Assembly (NCBI GenBank): GCA_001801215.1
Contig: MGXA01000059.1
Span: 1-64,000, forward strand
Direction of reading: 5' to 3'
Length of the DNA: 64,000 nt
Source of the DNA: Gallionellales bacterium RIFCSPLOWO2_02_FULL_59_110
GTDB taxonomy: Bacteria > Pseudomonadota > Gammaproteobacteria > Burkholderiales > Gallionellaceae
The position numbers and the translations under genes were made by a program. Below the pieces are notes generated by a model, which did not search any database, was not told the DNA's origin, and was given only the letters and a program-made list of their open reading frames with translations. Numbering within the stretch: position 1 is the first letter of the stretch; every line of letters starts with the position of its first letter. This document shows, piece by piece, positions 50,080 through 60,241 of this stretch.

Positions 50080-50113
50080 GTGTTTTGCTTTTTAATGTAA
50101 TACCATAAGGATT

Positions 50114-50977
50114 ATGAATAAGCCTGATTTATCACTGCAAGACAAGTCCGATTTCTACCTGATGCTGGCGCGAGCTTTCATGGCGCCGATGGACCAGAAC
50201 ACTTATCAGGCCATAGTTGAATTTCTGGCCGACGACCTGGCCGAATTGGATGTGGAGCTAGGTTACGGGTTGGGGCCGCACATAGCAGCCCTGCGCGAGC
50301 AGTTGGCAAAAGTCCCCAGCCAGGAAGAATTGTTGATCATTTACAGCAGAATTTTTTTGCAACCTCCCCGCGAGGCCCAGATCAACCCCGGCATGTATCT
50401 GGATGGCGCCCTGATGGGCGGCACGGTTGCCGAAATGGAAGCGTTCTACCGGAAATTCAATGTGATGCGCGGCGAGCATTTCAGGGATTTGCCGGATCAT
50501 GTTGCGATCCAACTGGAATTTGTTGCTTACCTCTATGCGCGCGCCGCCGAGGCTCGCGAAATGGGCAGGCACGATAATGAAGCAGAAGCGGGTGCGGGAC
50601 ATTTCCTGTTTCAGTTCGTAAATCGCTGGATGCCGAAATTCCACGCCGACCTGGAAAAAGTAACCCGCGAACTGGATGAAATCATGCTGCCGGCCAATCC
50701 CTATCTGCCCCTAGCCAGCATCCTGGGGGATGCAGCAGCCCGGGATGCGCTTGCCAATCCGGAATGGCTGCCGGTAAAAAAACGGGTCGATAAGGCCATA
50801 GATAAGGCTAGGGCCGACTATGCCGCGCGCGGTATCACGGAAGAGGATATGGCCGAAATGGAACGCAAGCTCAAGGAAAAGGGTCTCAGCGTCGATCACC
50901 TGAAAATACCGGCCGAGAACCGTGATGCGGTTATGGGCTGGACAGCGAAAACGCCGCCCGATCCACGGCGCAAGTGA
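50114..50977 (+). CDS. arxD: TorD-family molybdoenzyme chaperone (ArxD-like)
   Basis: All-helical TorD-like: SDFYLMLARAFMAPMD, EELLIIYSRIFLQPP, DLPDHVAIQLEFVAYLY, HFLFQFVNRWMPKF. Confidence 0.75.
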   Translation: MNKPDLSLQDKSDFYLMLARAFMAPMDQNTYQAIVEFLADDLAELDVELGYGLGPHIAALREQLAKVPSQEELLIIYSRIFLQPPREAQINPGMYLDGALMGGTVAEMEAFYRKFNVMRGEHFRDLPDHVAIQLEFVAYLYARAAEAREMGRHDNEAEAGAGHFLFQFVNRWMPKFHADLEKVTRELDEIMLPANPYLPLASILGDAAARDALANPEWLPVKKRVDKAIDKARADYAARGITEEDMAEMERKLKEKGLSVDHLKIPAENRDAVMGWTAKTPPDPRRK

Positions 50978-50980
50978 AAC

Positions 50981-51550
50981 ATGGGGTGGTCGGGCGGCTT
51001 GATTATGCCCCTGTTGTTAAGTCTGGCTTGGGCGGGCACGGCTCACGCCGATATTGACACCTCCGAGTATGAGCTGAAATCCTCCATACGCTCGGAAAAG
51101 GAGCGCGAGCAATTCAGGGCGCAGTTGGAAAAGAGCAGGGTGGAGGAGGTCGAGCGCGAGCGCGCGCAAGCCGAGGCTGAGGCGCGGCGGCATGCGGAAG
51201 AAATGGAGCGGTTGGCGGCGCGACCCTATCCGGTCAGGCTCCTTGAGGCGCGCTGCACCGTCTGCCATGCGGCGACCAACTATGAAAACCAAAATCACAC
51301 TTGGTTGGGCTGGTGGCTGGTGGTGTCGCGCATGGAATACTTTAGCAAGGTCGCATTAAATTCAGGCGAACGGGGCGTGATTGTGGCTCACCTGACTGAA
51401 ACAAGGCCCGGAGACACGCGGATCGTGTTGATGGAATATGGTGCGCTGGCCGTTTCGCTACTAGGCGCAGCACTGCTTGTGTGGCAGGGGGTGCGCCGCA
51501 TCCGGCAGAAACGACAAAGGAACAGTTATGCGGGCGATCAGGGGCAGTAA
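50981..51550 (+). CDS. Membrane-anchored monohaem c-type cytochrome with coiled-coil segment
   Basis: Signal peptide, charged coiled-coil (REQFRAQLEKSRVEEVERERAQAEAEARRHAEEMERL), single CTVCH, C-terminal TM. Confidence 0.7.
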   Translation: MGWSGGLIMPLLLSLAWAGTAHADIDTSEYELKSSIRSEKEREQFRAQLEKSRVEEVERERAQAEAEARRHAEEMERLAARPYPVRLLEARCTVCHAATNYENQNHTWLGWWLVVSRMEYFSKVALNSGERGVIVAHLTETRPGDTRIVLMEYGALAVSLLGAALLVWQGVRRIRQKRQRNSYAGDQGQ

Positions 51551-51962
51551 GGTGACATTAAAGTGCCGGGTAACGGACAGGGATCAGAATGCCCTGCTCG
51601 ACGACGGCAGCAAACCCATGTCTTTCGTGGTGGGCATGGGCCAGGTCGTCGCTGGCCTGGAAAAAGCCATAGAGGGTAAAGAGGCGGGGTATCGAAACCA
51701 ATTTACGCTGGATGCAGAAGATGCCTACGGCCTGTACCGCCCCGAGCTGGTGTTCGAGGCAGTACGCGAAAACCTGCCGCCCGGTCTCGATATACAACCC
51801 GGCATGAACCTCTCCCCAAGCGGCAGCGATGGCCGATTCCAGTTGAAGGTACTTTCCCTAACGGAACAGGGCGCCATGCTGGACGGCAACCATCATCTGG
51901 CGGGAAAGCGGCTGGATTTCGAAGTGGAGGTAATTGATGTACAAATGGCCGGCACTCACTAG
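51528..51962 (+). CDS. FKBP-type peptidyl-prolyl isomerase, SlyD-like
   Basis: KVTLKCRVTDRDQNALLDDGSKPMSFVVGMGQVVAGLEKAIEGKEAGYRNQFTLDAEDAYGLY. Confidence 0.85.
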   Translation: MRAIRGSKVTLKCRVTDRDQNALLDDGSKPMSFVVGMGQVVAGLEKAIEGKEAGYRNQFTLDAEDAYGLYRPELVFEAVRENLPPGLDIQPGMNLSPSGSDGRFQLKVLSLTEQGAMLDGNHHLAGKRLDFEVEVIDVQMAGTH

Positions 51963-52206
51963 CGCGGTTCTTCTGGTATGGCTGACCGGTTCGGGCATTG
52001 CTCTGGCCGAGGACAATCCTCCACCTTCCGGCCAAACCGTCGCAGATAACAGCACGGGCCAGACAATCCGCACAGACGCGGTAGAAAAGCTGCTGGCTCC
52101 CAACGACAAGACCGGCAGGAACGCGTCTCGTCCCCCGGCCCGCCAGACTGCCTTTCGCTTTCTCGATGAAAAGAATTTGGGGCTGGGTTGCTCCAAGGGA
52201 GAATGA
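51937..52206 (+). CDS. Small secreted protein at the end of the oxidoreductase locus
   Basis: Signal peptide MYKWPALTSAVLLVWLTGSGIALA; overlaps the PPIase gene; lone mature Cys near the C-terminus (GLGCSKGE). Confidence 0.6.
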   Translation: MYKWPALTSAVLLVWLTGSGIALAEDNPPPSGQTVADNSTGQTIRTDAVEKLLAPNDKTGRNASRPPARQTAFRFLDEKNLGLGCSKGE

Positions 52207-52218
52207 GCCGATCCTGAC

Positions 52219-52248
52219 TTGACAGTTGCGGCATCAAGTTTGTGATAA
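52219..52248 (+). promoter_or_regulatory. Sigma-70 promoter for the his operon
   Basis: TTGACA-18 bp-TGATAA upstream of hisC. Confidence 0.6.
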
Positions 52249-52294
52249 GCTGCGCGCCATTGTGGTGCCACTCGATTATTGAGCGATTCTTTTC

Positions 52295-53383
52295 ATGCCT
52301 TCCGCTTTTTCCCTCGCAAGCACATTGCTGCGCCGCGAAATCCTTGATCTGCATGCCTACCATGTGCCGGACAGCACGGGCTATATCAAGCTGGATGCGA
52401 TGGAGAACCCCTATCCCGTACCATCGGCACTGCGCGGCGAGATTGCCGGAGTAGTCGCGGCCGCAGCCATTAACCGTTATCCCGATCCCGGTGCCGCCTC
52501 GCTCAAGGAAAAAATCCGCTGCACACTCGACCTGCCGGACGATATGGGAGTATTGCTTGGCAATGGCTCGGATGAGCTGATCCAGTTGCTGGCGCTGGCG
52601 CTGAATAAACCCGGCGCAACTTTGCTGGGCTTGGAACCGTCGTTCGTAATGTATAAGATGATCGCGACGTTTACCGGGATGCGTTATGTGGGCGTACCGC
52701 TGGCGGCGGATTTCTCACTGGATTTGCCGACGACCCTCACAGCGATCCGGCGCGAGAAACCCGCGCTGGTTTTTATCGCCTATCCGAATAATCCCACCGG
52801 CAATTTGTTTTCGGCACCGGATGTGATGCAGATCATCGAAACGGCACCGGGGCTGGTGGTGGTGGATGAGGCCTATTACGCCTTTGCCGCCGACAGTTTT
52901 ATCCCGCGCCTGGCGGACTATCCGAATCTGCTGGTGATGCGCACCTTTTCCAAGCTCGGCATGGCCGGGCTGCGCTTGGGTTTTCTGGCGGGCAGGACGG
53001 CATGGCTGGAACAGTTGGAAAAGCTGCGCTTACCGTATAATGTCGGCGTATTGCCTCAGGTGGTTGCCGAAAAATTATTGGGGCACCACAAAATACTGCT
53101 GCAGCAGGCAGAGCAGATCAAGCTGGATCGCGCCGCGCTGCACCGCCAGTTGGGCGCAATTGCCGGGGTGCAGGTTTACCCCAGCGAGGCAAATTTTCTG
53201 TTGTTCCGCGCGGCGCGCGCTACAGAGGTGTTCGACGGCCTGAAACGGCGTGGTGTGCTGATCAAGAATCTGAATGGCGGGCATCCGATGCTGAATAACT
53301 GCTTGCGTGTGACAGTCGGCACACCGGATGAATGCGCGAAATTCGTTGCTGCATTGCTGGATACCCTTAACCAACTCGCATAA
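52295..53383 (+). CDS. hisC: Histidinol-phosphate aminotransferase
   Basis: [54 protein letters not shown]. Confidence 0.95.
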   Translation: MPSAFSLASTLLRREILDLHAYHVPDSTGYIKLDAMENPYPVPSALRGEIAGVVAAAAINRYPDPGAASLKEKIRCTLDLPDDMGVLLGNGSDELIQLLALALNKPGATLLGLEPSFVMYKMIATFTGMRYVGVPLAADFSLDLPTTLTAIRREKPALVFIAYPNNPTGNLFSAPDVMQIIETAPGLVVVDEAYYAFAADSFIPRLADYPNLLVMRTFSKLGMAGLRLGFLAGRTAWLEQLEKLRLPYNVGVLPQVVAEKLLGHHKILLQQAEQIKLDRAALHRQLGAIAGVQVYPSEANFLLFRAARATEVFDGLKRRGVLIKNLNGGHPMLNNCLRVTVGTPDECAKFVAALLDTLNQLA

Positions 53384-53393
53384 GGCGATAATC

Positions 53394-53981
53394 ATGCGTA
53401 GCGCGAATGTTTCACGCAGCACGTTGGAAACCCAAATCACCGTCGAGTTGAACCTGGACGGCAGGGGCAAGACAAAATTCGATACCGGGCTGCCGTTTCT
53501 CGATCACATGCTCGACCAGATCGCCCGGCATGGACTGCTGGACATTAGCGTTCTCGCCAAAGGCGATTTGCACATCGATGCGCATCACACCGTGGAGGAC
53601 ATCGGCATCACGCTCGGGCAGGCCTTCAACCAGGCCATCGGCGACAAGAAAGGCTTGCGCCGTTATGGCCATGCCTACGTGCCGCTGGACGAATCCCTGT
53701 CGCGCGCGGTGCTGGACATTTCCGGACGACCAGGCCTGGTGTTCAATTGCGAATTCGTGCGCGACAGCATCGGCGAATTCGATGTGGATCTGATCAACGA
53801 GTTTTTCCAGGGCTTCGTCAATCACGCGTTGGTGACTTTGCATATCGACAATCTGGCAGGCAACAATGCCCACCATCAGGCCGAAACTATTTTCAAGGCA
53901 TTTGGCCGCGCGTTGCGCATGGCGCTGGAGCTTGATCCGCGCATGGCCGGCGTAATGCCTTCCACCAAGGGAACGCTATAA
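53394..53981 (+). CDS. hisB: Imidazoleglycerol-phosphate dehydratase
   Basis: [55 protein letters not shown]. Confidence 0.96.
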   Translation: MRSANVSRSTLETQITVELNLDGRGKTKFDTGLPFLDHMLDQIARHGLLDISVLAKGDLHIDAHHTVEDIGITLGQAFNQAIGDKKGLRRYGHAYVPLDESLSRAVLDISGRPGLVFNCEFVRDSIGEFDVDLINEFFQGFVNHALVTLHIDNLAGNNAHHQAETIFKAFGRALRMALELDPRMAGVMPSTKGTL

Positions 53982-53987
53982 GTTGAA

Positions 53988-54620
53988 ATGGTTGATGTTG
54001 CGGTTGTAGATTACGGGATGGGCAACTTGCGCTCGGTCGAACAAGCCCTGCGCAAAGTGTCGCCAGATGCCGAAATCGTCGTCAGCGACGATCCCGGAGT
54101 GATCGCAGAAGCCGGGCGCGTGGTATTTCCGGGCCAGGGGGCAATGCCGGACTGCATGCGCGAACTGGATGCGCGCGGCTTGCGCGACGCCGTGCTGATG
54201 GCCGCGCGCGATAAGCCATTTCTCGGCATCTGCATCGGCCTACAAATGCTGTTTGAGCACAGCTCCGAGGGCAATGTGGCGGGGCTGGGCGTTTTGCGCG
54301 GCGAAGTGGTGCGCTTTGCCGGTGACATGAGCGATGCGCAGGGCAGCAGACTCAAGGTGCCGCACATGGGCTGGAACCGGGTTCGCCATGGTGATCACGT
54401 GTTGTGGAACGGCATCGAGCAAAATTCGCGTTTTTACTTCGTGCATAGCTATTATGTGTTGCCGCAGGACCCATCCTTGGTGCAGGGCACCAGCGACTAT
54501 CCGCAGCCTTTTGTCTGCGCGATGTCGCGTGACAATCTGTTTGCGGTGCAATTTCACCCGGAAAAAAGCCAAACAGCAGGGCTGAAGCTGCTGCAAAATT
54601 TCGTGCATTGGAACCCTTAA
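53988..54620 (+). CDS. hisH: Imidazole glycerol phosphate synthase subunit HisH
   Basis: VVDYGMGNLRSVEQAL; FLGICIGLQMLFEHSSEG; VPHMGWN; VQFHPEKSQ. Confidence 0.96.
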   Translation: MVDVAVVDYGMGNLRSVEQALRKVSPDAEIVVSDDPGVIAEAGRVVFPGQGAMPDCMRELDARGLRDAVLMAARDKPFLGICIGLQMLFEHSSEGNVAGLGVLRGEVVRFAGDMSDAQGSRLKVPHMGWNRVRHGDHVLWNGIEQNSRFYFVHSYYVLPQDPSLVQGTSDYPQPFVCAMSRDNLFAVQFHPEKSQTAGLKLLQNFVHWNP

Positions 54621-54636
54621 CTTTTGACGTACTGCC

Positions 54637-55389
54637 ATGCTTATTATTCCCGCGATTGATTTGAAAGACGGTCATTGTGTGCGCCTCAAACAGGGCGTGA
54701 TGGAAGATGCCACGGTATTTTCCGAAGATCCCGCCGCCATGGCGCAGCATTGGCTGGAGCAGGGCGCGCGCCGCCTGCACCTGGTGGACCTGAACGGCGC
54801 TTTTGCCGGCAAGCCGAAGAACGAGGCTGCGGTGCGCAGCATCATCGAGGCGATGGGCGGCAGCGACGTGCCGGTGCAACTGGGTGGCGGTATCCGCGAC
54901 CTGGAAACCATCGAACGCTACCTCGACATCGGCGTAACCTACGTCATCATCGGCACGGCGGCGGTTAAGGTGCCGGGATTCCTGCACGAGGCGTGCGATG
55001 CCTTTCCCGGCCACATCATGGTCGGGCTGGACGCCAAGGGCGGCAAGGTTGCCGTGGACGGCTGGTCTAAGCTGACCGGCCACGACGTGGCGGATCTGGC
55101 GCAACGTTTCGAAGGCTACGGCGTCGAAGCGATTATTTACACCGACATCGGTCGCGACGGCATGTTATCCGGCGTAAACATTCCGGCCACAGTTGAATTG
55201 GCCAGCCCGCTGCATGTACCGGTGATTGCCAGCGGCGGCATCACTAACCTGGACGATGTGCGCGCGCTGTGCGCGGTGCAGCCCGAGGGTATCACTGGGG
55301 CGATCACCGGTCGCGCGATTTACGAGGGCACGCTGAATTTCCGCGCAGCACAAGCGCTGGCTGATGAATTGACAGGTGCAAAGCAATAA
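54637..55389 (+). CDS. hisA: ProFAR isomerase HisA
   Basis: [49 protein letters not shown]. Confidence 0.96.
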   Translation: MLIIPAIDLKDGHCVRLKQGVMEDATVFSEDPAAMAQHWLEQGARRLHLVDLNGAFAGKPKNEAAVRSIIEAMGGSDVPVQLGGGIRDLETIERYLDIGVTYVIIGTAAVKVPGFLHEACDAFPGHIMVGLDAKGGKVAVDGWSKLTGHDVADLAQRFEGYGVEAIIYTDIGRDGMLSGVNIPATVELASPLHVPVIASGGITNLDDVRALCAVQPEGITGAITGRAIYEGTLNFRAAQALADELTGAKQ

Positions 55390-55392
55390 CTC

Positions 55393-56151
55393 ATGCTGGC
55401 GAAGCGTATTATTCCCTGTCTCGATGTCACTGCAGGGCGCGTGGTCAAAGGCGTCAGCTTCGTCGAATTGCGCGATGCCGGCGACCCGGTGGAAATTGCG
55501 CGCCGCTATGACGAGCAGGGCGCGGACGAACTGACTTTTCTCGACATCACCGCCAGCTCGGACGACCGCGGGATCATTTTCCGCATCATCGAACAGGTCG
55601 CCTCGCAGGTGTTCATTCCGCTGACTGTGGGCGGCGGGGTGCGCGAGGTCGGCGACGTACGGAACCTGCTGAATGCCGGCGCGGACAAGGTCAGCATCAA
55701 CACCTCCGCCGTGCTGAATCCGCAACTGGTTGCGGATGCCGCGGGGCGTTACGGTTCGCAGTGCATCGTGGTGGCGATCGATGCCAAACAGACCGGAGCG
55801 AACCGCTGGGAAGTGTTCACTCATGGCGGACGCAGGTCGACAGGGCTGGATGCCGTGGAGTGGGCGAAAAAAATGCAGCAGTTGGGCGCGGGTGAAATCC
55901 TGCTGACCAGCATGGATCGGGACGGACAAAAAAACGGCTTTGATCTGGCCCTGACGCGCGCGGTAACGGATGCACTGGAAATCCCGGTTATTGCCAGCGG
56001 CGGCGTGGGTAACCTGCAGCACCTTGTTGACGGCGTGAAACTCGGCGGCGCTGATGCGGTACTGGCTGCGAGCATTTTCCACTTCGGCGAATACACGGTG
56101 CGGCAGGCCAAAGAGTTTATGGCTCAACACAATATCGAGGTGCGGCTATGA
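55393..56151 (+). CDS. hisF: Imidazole glycerol phosphate synthase subunit HisF
   Basis: [53 protein letters not shown]. Confidence 0.96.
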   Translation: MLAKRIIPCLDVTAGRVVKGVSFVELRDAGDPVEIARRYDEQGADELTFLDITASSDDRGIIFRIIEQVASQVFIPLTVGGGVREVGDVRNLLNAGADKVSINTSAVLNPQLVADAAGRYGSQCIVVAIDAKQTGANRWEVFTHGGRRSTGLDAVEWAKKMQQLGAGEILLTSMDRDGQKNGFDLALTRAVTDALEIPVIASGGVGNLQHLVDGVKLGGADAVLAASIFHFGEYTVRQAKEFMAQHNIEVRL

Positions 56152-56537
56152 GCGAGGCATGGTTAAACAAGGTGAACTGGTCGGGGGACGGCCTGGTGCC
56201 TGCCATCGCGCAGGACGCGGCGACGGGGCGGGTACTGATGGTCGCGTGGATGGATCGCGATGCCTTGAGGCTTACATGGCAAAAAGGCGAGGCAGTGTAT
56301 TGGTCGCGTTCGCGCAAAAAACTGTGGCACAAGGGCGAGGAGTCGGGACATATTCAGAATGTAAAGGAAATCCGGCTGGATTGCGATAGCGATGTCATAC
56401 TTCTGCAAGTTGAACAACAGGGCGGCATTGCATGTCACACCGGACGCGCAAGCTGCTTTTTCAGCCGCCTGGAAAAAGGGCAATGGGTAGAAACGGATGT
56501 TGTGTTGAAATCTCCCGACGAGATTTATAAAAAATGA
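56148..56537 (+). CDS. hisI: Phosphoribosyl-AMP cyclohydrolase
   Basis: [54 protein letters not shown]. Confidence 0.96.
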   Translation: MSEAWLNKVNWSGDGLVPAIAQDAATGRVLMVAWMDRDALRLTWQKGEAVYWSRSRKKLWHKGEESGHIQNVKEIRLDCDSDVILLQVEQQGGIACHTGRASCFFSRLEKGQWVETDVVLKSPDEIYKK

Positions 56538-56857
56538 ACAAGGATATACTGCTGCGACTGGCGGAAACGCTCCAAACACGCAAACACGCATCGCCGGACA
56601 GCTCTTACGTCGCCAAGCTGTTCAGCAAGGGCGAAGACGCGATTCTGAAAAAGATCGGCGAGGAAGCGACTGAGGTCATACTGGCCAGCAAAGGGGGCGA
56701 CAAAACTCATCTTGTTTATGAAACCGCCGATTTGTGGTTTCATTGCATGGTACTGCTGGCGAAGCACGACCTGAGCGCGGACGATGTATTGGACGAGCTG
56801 GCGCGCCGCGAAGGCTTGTCGGGCATTGCCGAGAAGGAATGCAGGGAAAAGGATTGA
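56534..56857 (+). CDS. hisE: Phosphoribosyl-ATP pyrophosphatase
   Basis: [46 protein letters not shown]. Confidence 0.95.
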   Translation: MNKDILLRLAETLQTRKHASPDSSYVAKLFSKGEDAILKKIGEEATEVILASKGGDKTHLVYETADLWFHCMVLLAKHDLSADDVLDELARREGLSGIAEKECREKD

Positions 56858-56859
56858 GC

Positions 56860-57207
56860 ATGGATAACTGCATTTTTTGTAAAATTACGCGCGGCGAAAT
56901 TCCTTGTCGCAAGGTGTATGAGGACGAAGAAATCCTGGCGTTCCACGACATCAACCCGGTGGCACCGGTGCATTTCATGCTGGTCCCAAAGCTGCATCTG
57001 GCTTCACTGGTGGAGGCAGAGGGTGCACATGCCGCACTGCTCGGCAGGATGCTGTTGCTCGCTCCCAGGCTTGCAAAAGAACAAGGCCTGGAAAACGGTT
57101 TCCGCACCGTGATCAATACCGGCAAGGGAGGCGGGCAGGAGGTATTTCATTTGCACATTCACATTATCGGTGGCGGCAATATTCCACCCATGGTGCGGCA
57201 CAATTAA
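56860..57207 (+). CDS. hinT: HIT family protein (HinT-like)
   Basis: CIFCKITRGEIPCRKVYEDEEILAFHDINPVAPVHFMLVPKLH; HLHIHIIGG. Confidence 0.93.
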   Translation: MDNCIFCKITRGEIPCRKVYEDEEILAFHDINPVAPVHFMLVPKLHLASLVEAEGAHAALLGRMLLLAPRLAKEQGLENGFRTVINTGKGGGQEVFHLHIHIIGGGNIPPMVRHN

Positions 57208-57225
57208 TTTTAAGGAGAAACTAAA

Positions 57226-57456
57226 ATGGGTTCATTCAGTATCTGGCATTGGTTGATTGTATTGCTGGTCGTTATTTTGATATTTGGCACCAAGAAACTG
57301 CGCAACATCGGCAGCGACTTGGGCGGTGCTGTGAAAAACTTTAAGGAAGGGGTGCGCGACGACGAACCCAAGCAGGCCCAGCAGGATGGCCAGGCCATCG
57401 AAGGCGAAGTAACTTCAAGAACGCAGACGAAGGACAAGTCTAATACGCATGTTTGA
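57226..57456 (+). CDS. tatA: Twin-arginine translocase subunit TatA
   Basis: [42 protein letters not shown]. Confidence 0.95.
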   Translation: MGSFSIWHWLIVLLVVILIFGTKKLRNIGSDLGGAVKNFKEGVRDDEPKQAQQDGQAIEGEVTSRTQTKDKSNTHV

Positions 57457-57805
57457 CTTCGCATTCACTGAACTGATTGTTATTTTGCTGGTGGCGCTGG
57501 TCGTCATCGGCCCGGAACGGCTGCCGAAAGTTGCGCGTACGGCTGGGCATTTGTGGGGCCGGGTGCAACGCTATGTGCATAGCGTCAAGAACGATATTGC
57601 AAACGACATCGCCATTGAAGAAGTGAATCAGCTGCGCGGCACAATCCGCAATGAAGTCAGCGCCATCGAGAAAGCATCAAATGAAGCTAGGCTTGCTCTG
57701 GAGCAAAAAATACTAGATGCGCAGACCGGCAAATCTTCCGCAACACCCGACGAACAGAAGCCGTCGGTTACACAACCTTCCACTACGCCAGGCAAGCCAG
57801 TTTGA
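57449..57805 (+). CDS. tatB: Twin-arginine translocase subunit TatB
   Basis: [38 protein letters not shown]. Confidence 0.95.
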   Translation: MFDFAFTELIVILLVALVVIGPERLPKVARTAGHLWGRVQRYVHSVKNDIANDIAIEEVNQLRGTIRNEVSAIEKASNEARLALEQKILDAQTGKSSATPDEQKPSVTQPSTTPGKPV

Positions 57806-58533
57806 TGGGCAAAAATGAAAGATTTATCGCGCACCTGATCGAATTGCGCTCGCGCTTGCTGAGAAGCGCAGTGGCTTTGCTGTTGGTATTTATTTGTCTG
57901 TTTCCATGGGCGTCCGACCTGTACGCCATCCTGGCTGAACCGCTGCTGGCGAAACTGCCCAAAGGCGGACAGATGGTCGCAACCGATGTCACTACGCCGT
58001 TTTTTGTGCCGCTCAAGGTGGCGATGATGGCCGCCTTGCTGATTGCGCTGCCTTACATCCTTTATCAGATATGGAGATTTGTCGCGCCGGGCCTGTATGC
58101 GCACGAGAAGCGCCTGGTCATGCCGCTTATATTCGCCAGCACCCTGCTGTTTTTCAGTGGCATGGCATTCGCCTACTTTGCTGTGTTTCCGGTGGTGTTC
58201 GGTTTCATCACTGCCTCGGCCCCGCAGGGTGTGGCGGTAATGACCGACATCGACAAATATCTCAGCTTCGTGCTTGGAATGTTCATGGCATTCGGGGTAA
58301 CTTTTCAGGTACCGGTGGCAGTGATACTTCTGGTGCGCATGGGTATTGTCAGCGTTGCGAAACTCCGGGAAAGCCGCTCATACGTGATCGTCGGCGCGTT
58401 TATCGTCGGTGCGATTTTCACGCCGCCGGACGTGGTATCGCAATTCATGCTGGCGATCCCGCTGTGGCTGCTATATGAGGCAGGCATCGTGGTTGCCGCG
58501 TGGATGGGCAAAGTCAAGGCAAACGAGGCGTAA
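57802..58533 (+). CDS. tatC: Twin-arginine translocase subunit TatC
   Basis: FIAHLIELRSRLLRSAVALLLVF; FVAPGLYAHEKRLVMPL; SRSYVIVGAFIVGAIFTPPDVVSQ-type motif. Confidence 0.95.
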   Translation: MMGKNERFIAHLIELRSRLLRSAVALLLVFICLFPWASDLYAILAEPLLAKLPKGGQMVATDVTTPFFVPLKVAMMAALLIALPYILYQIWRFVAPGLYAHEKRLVMPLIFASTLLFFSGMAFAYFAVFPVVFGFITASAPQGVAVMTDIDKYLSFVLGMFMAFGVTFQVPVAVILLVRMGIVSVAKLRESRSYVIVGAFIVGAIFTPPDVVSQFMLAIPLWLLYEAGIVVAAWMGKVKANEA

Positions 58534-58801
58534 AGAACCTATCGCGCTTGGAATAGATATATAGCACCATCCCCTTTCAACTCGCGTTGGCATTATCTGG
58601 ATGAAATGCTGACTTCCGCTTCGTGCCTGCGGAAACCCTGCCAGCACCCTGTAAACCTTCACTGTCCTGATATTCCGGGGCGAACCCAGCCGGCGTGTGT
58701 TATTGTCATTTCAACCAGCCCGCATCCCGGTATTCATGCCTGCTTCCCGCGATTTCAGGGCGATTCTTATACAATTTGGCGTCATCATAGGAAGGCCAGC
58801 G

Positions 58802-60172
58802 ATGGAAGAGACCTCCCTCAATCTAACCAGAACTCTGATTGCCAGCCGGATAGGCTTGCTGGTGCGCGAACAGGACGATACGTTGCTGCGCAAGATGGTC
58901 GCCGAGCGGGTGCGGGCGCTGAACCTTTCCAGTACGGAGCAATACTGCCAGTTTCTCGGCTCGGATGCGGACATCCGGCGTGAACGGAAAGAGCTCACCA
59001 CCCTGCTGAGTACGGGTGAAACCTATTTTTTCCGCGACCGTGAGCAGCATGTGCTGCTTCAGGACGTCATCCTGCCGGAATTGCTCGAACGCCGGAAGGC
59101 GGAGCGCTCTTTGCGCATCTGGTGCGCCGCCTGTTCCAGCGGCGAGGAGGCCTACTCCCTGCCCATCCTGCTGGATGAGCTGATGACCGACCAATCCCGG
59201 TGGAATATTTTCATCATCGGCACGGACATTAACCAGGATTTCATCGAGAAGGCGCGGCAGGGGATTTACACCGAGTGGTCTTTTCGGGGCATGAGCGACG
59301 CACGGCGGCAGCGCTATTTCCATCCGCACAAGAACACATGGGTGCTGGACGGCGCCATCCGTAACAGGGTGACATTTCGTGCGGGTGACCTGGTAGCCGA
59401 CGAATTTCCGGATTACGCCTCCGGCCTGTACGGCATGGATCTGAGCCTGTGCCGCAACATGTTCATATACATGGAACCCCACATAGTTTTCCGCATCGCG
59501 GACAAGTTCACCGAGACACTGAACGAAGGCGGAATACTGGTCACCGGCCACGGCGAACTGTATGCCCACCATCTGGGGAAGCTGCGCACCAGGGTGTTTC
59601 CTGCCTCCATCGTTTACCAGAAAGGCGCAACTCCTTTCGCCCTGCCAGCCCCTGTCCAAGTCTTTGAAACACCGCACGCTGCCCCAATAAAACCGGCAGC
59701 AGCAAAGCCCGCCACACGGAAAACCAATGCCGCTGAAGCTTCACCGCCGGCAGTTGTAGCGACAGGCAAGGAAACGGCGGTTACGGAAATGGAGATGGCC
59801 TGGCAGTATGCGAACCAGGGTCAACGGGACAAGGCCGCGAAGGTTTGCGGTGAAATAATTGCAAAAAATCCGCTGATCGCGGAAGCTCATTACCTGCTGG
59901 CGCTGCTGGCACAGGAGCGAGGGGAGTTTACGGAGGTCAAAAGCCTGCTGAAAAAGGTCATTTATCTCGACCCTTCGTTCATCGCCGCCTACCTCGATCT
60001 TGGCGACCTGTATGCACGGGAAGGCGATGATGCGCGCGCCGGCAAGATGCGTGCGACCGCGCGCGACCTTCTGCAAACGCTGCCCGGCGACAGCCAGGTC
60101 AAATTTTACGGTGTTTCTACAGTGAATGCCGTATTGCAGTATATTGAGCATCTGCTGAGTATCCGACACTAA
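58802..60172 (+). CDS. CheR-type methyltransferase with C-terminal TPR (WspC-like)
   Basis: CheR core (TYFFRDREQH, IWCAACSSGEEAYSLPILLDE, GTDINQDFIEKARQGIYTEWSFRG, DLSLCRNMFIYME); C-terminal TPR repeats. Confidence 0.85.
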   Translation: MEETSLNLTRTLIASRIGLLVREQDDTLLRKMVAERVRALNLSSTEQYCQFLGSDADIRRERKELTTLLSTGETYFFRDREQHVLLQDVILPELLERRKAERSLRIWCAACSSGEEAYSLPILLDELMTDQSRWNIFIIGTDINQDFIEKARQGIYTEWSFRGMSDARRQRYFHPHKNTWVLDGAIRNRVTFRAGDLVADEFPDYASGLYGMDLSLCRNMFIYMEPHIVFRIADKFTETLNEGGILVTGHGELYAHHLGKLRTRVFPASIVYQKGATPFALPAPVQVFETPHAAPIKPAAAKPATRKTNAAEASPPAVVATGKETAVTEMEMAWQYANQGQRDKAAKVCGEIIAKNPLIAEAHYLLALLAQERGEFTEVKSLLKKVIYLDPSFIAAYLDLGDLYAREGDDARAGKMRATARDLLQTLPGDSQVKFYGVSTVNAVLQYIEHLLSIRH

Positions 60173-60241
60173 CGCCATTCATGGCGCGTATCCGGAGCGG
60201 CCCGGAAGCAATTCTTACAGGGCGGCAATGAAGGAGGCTAC

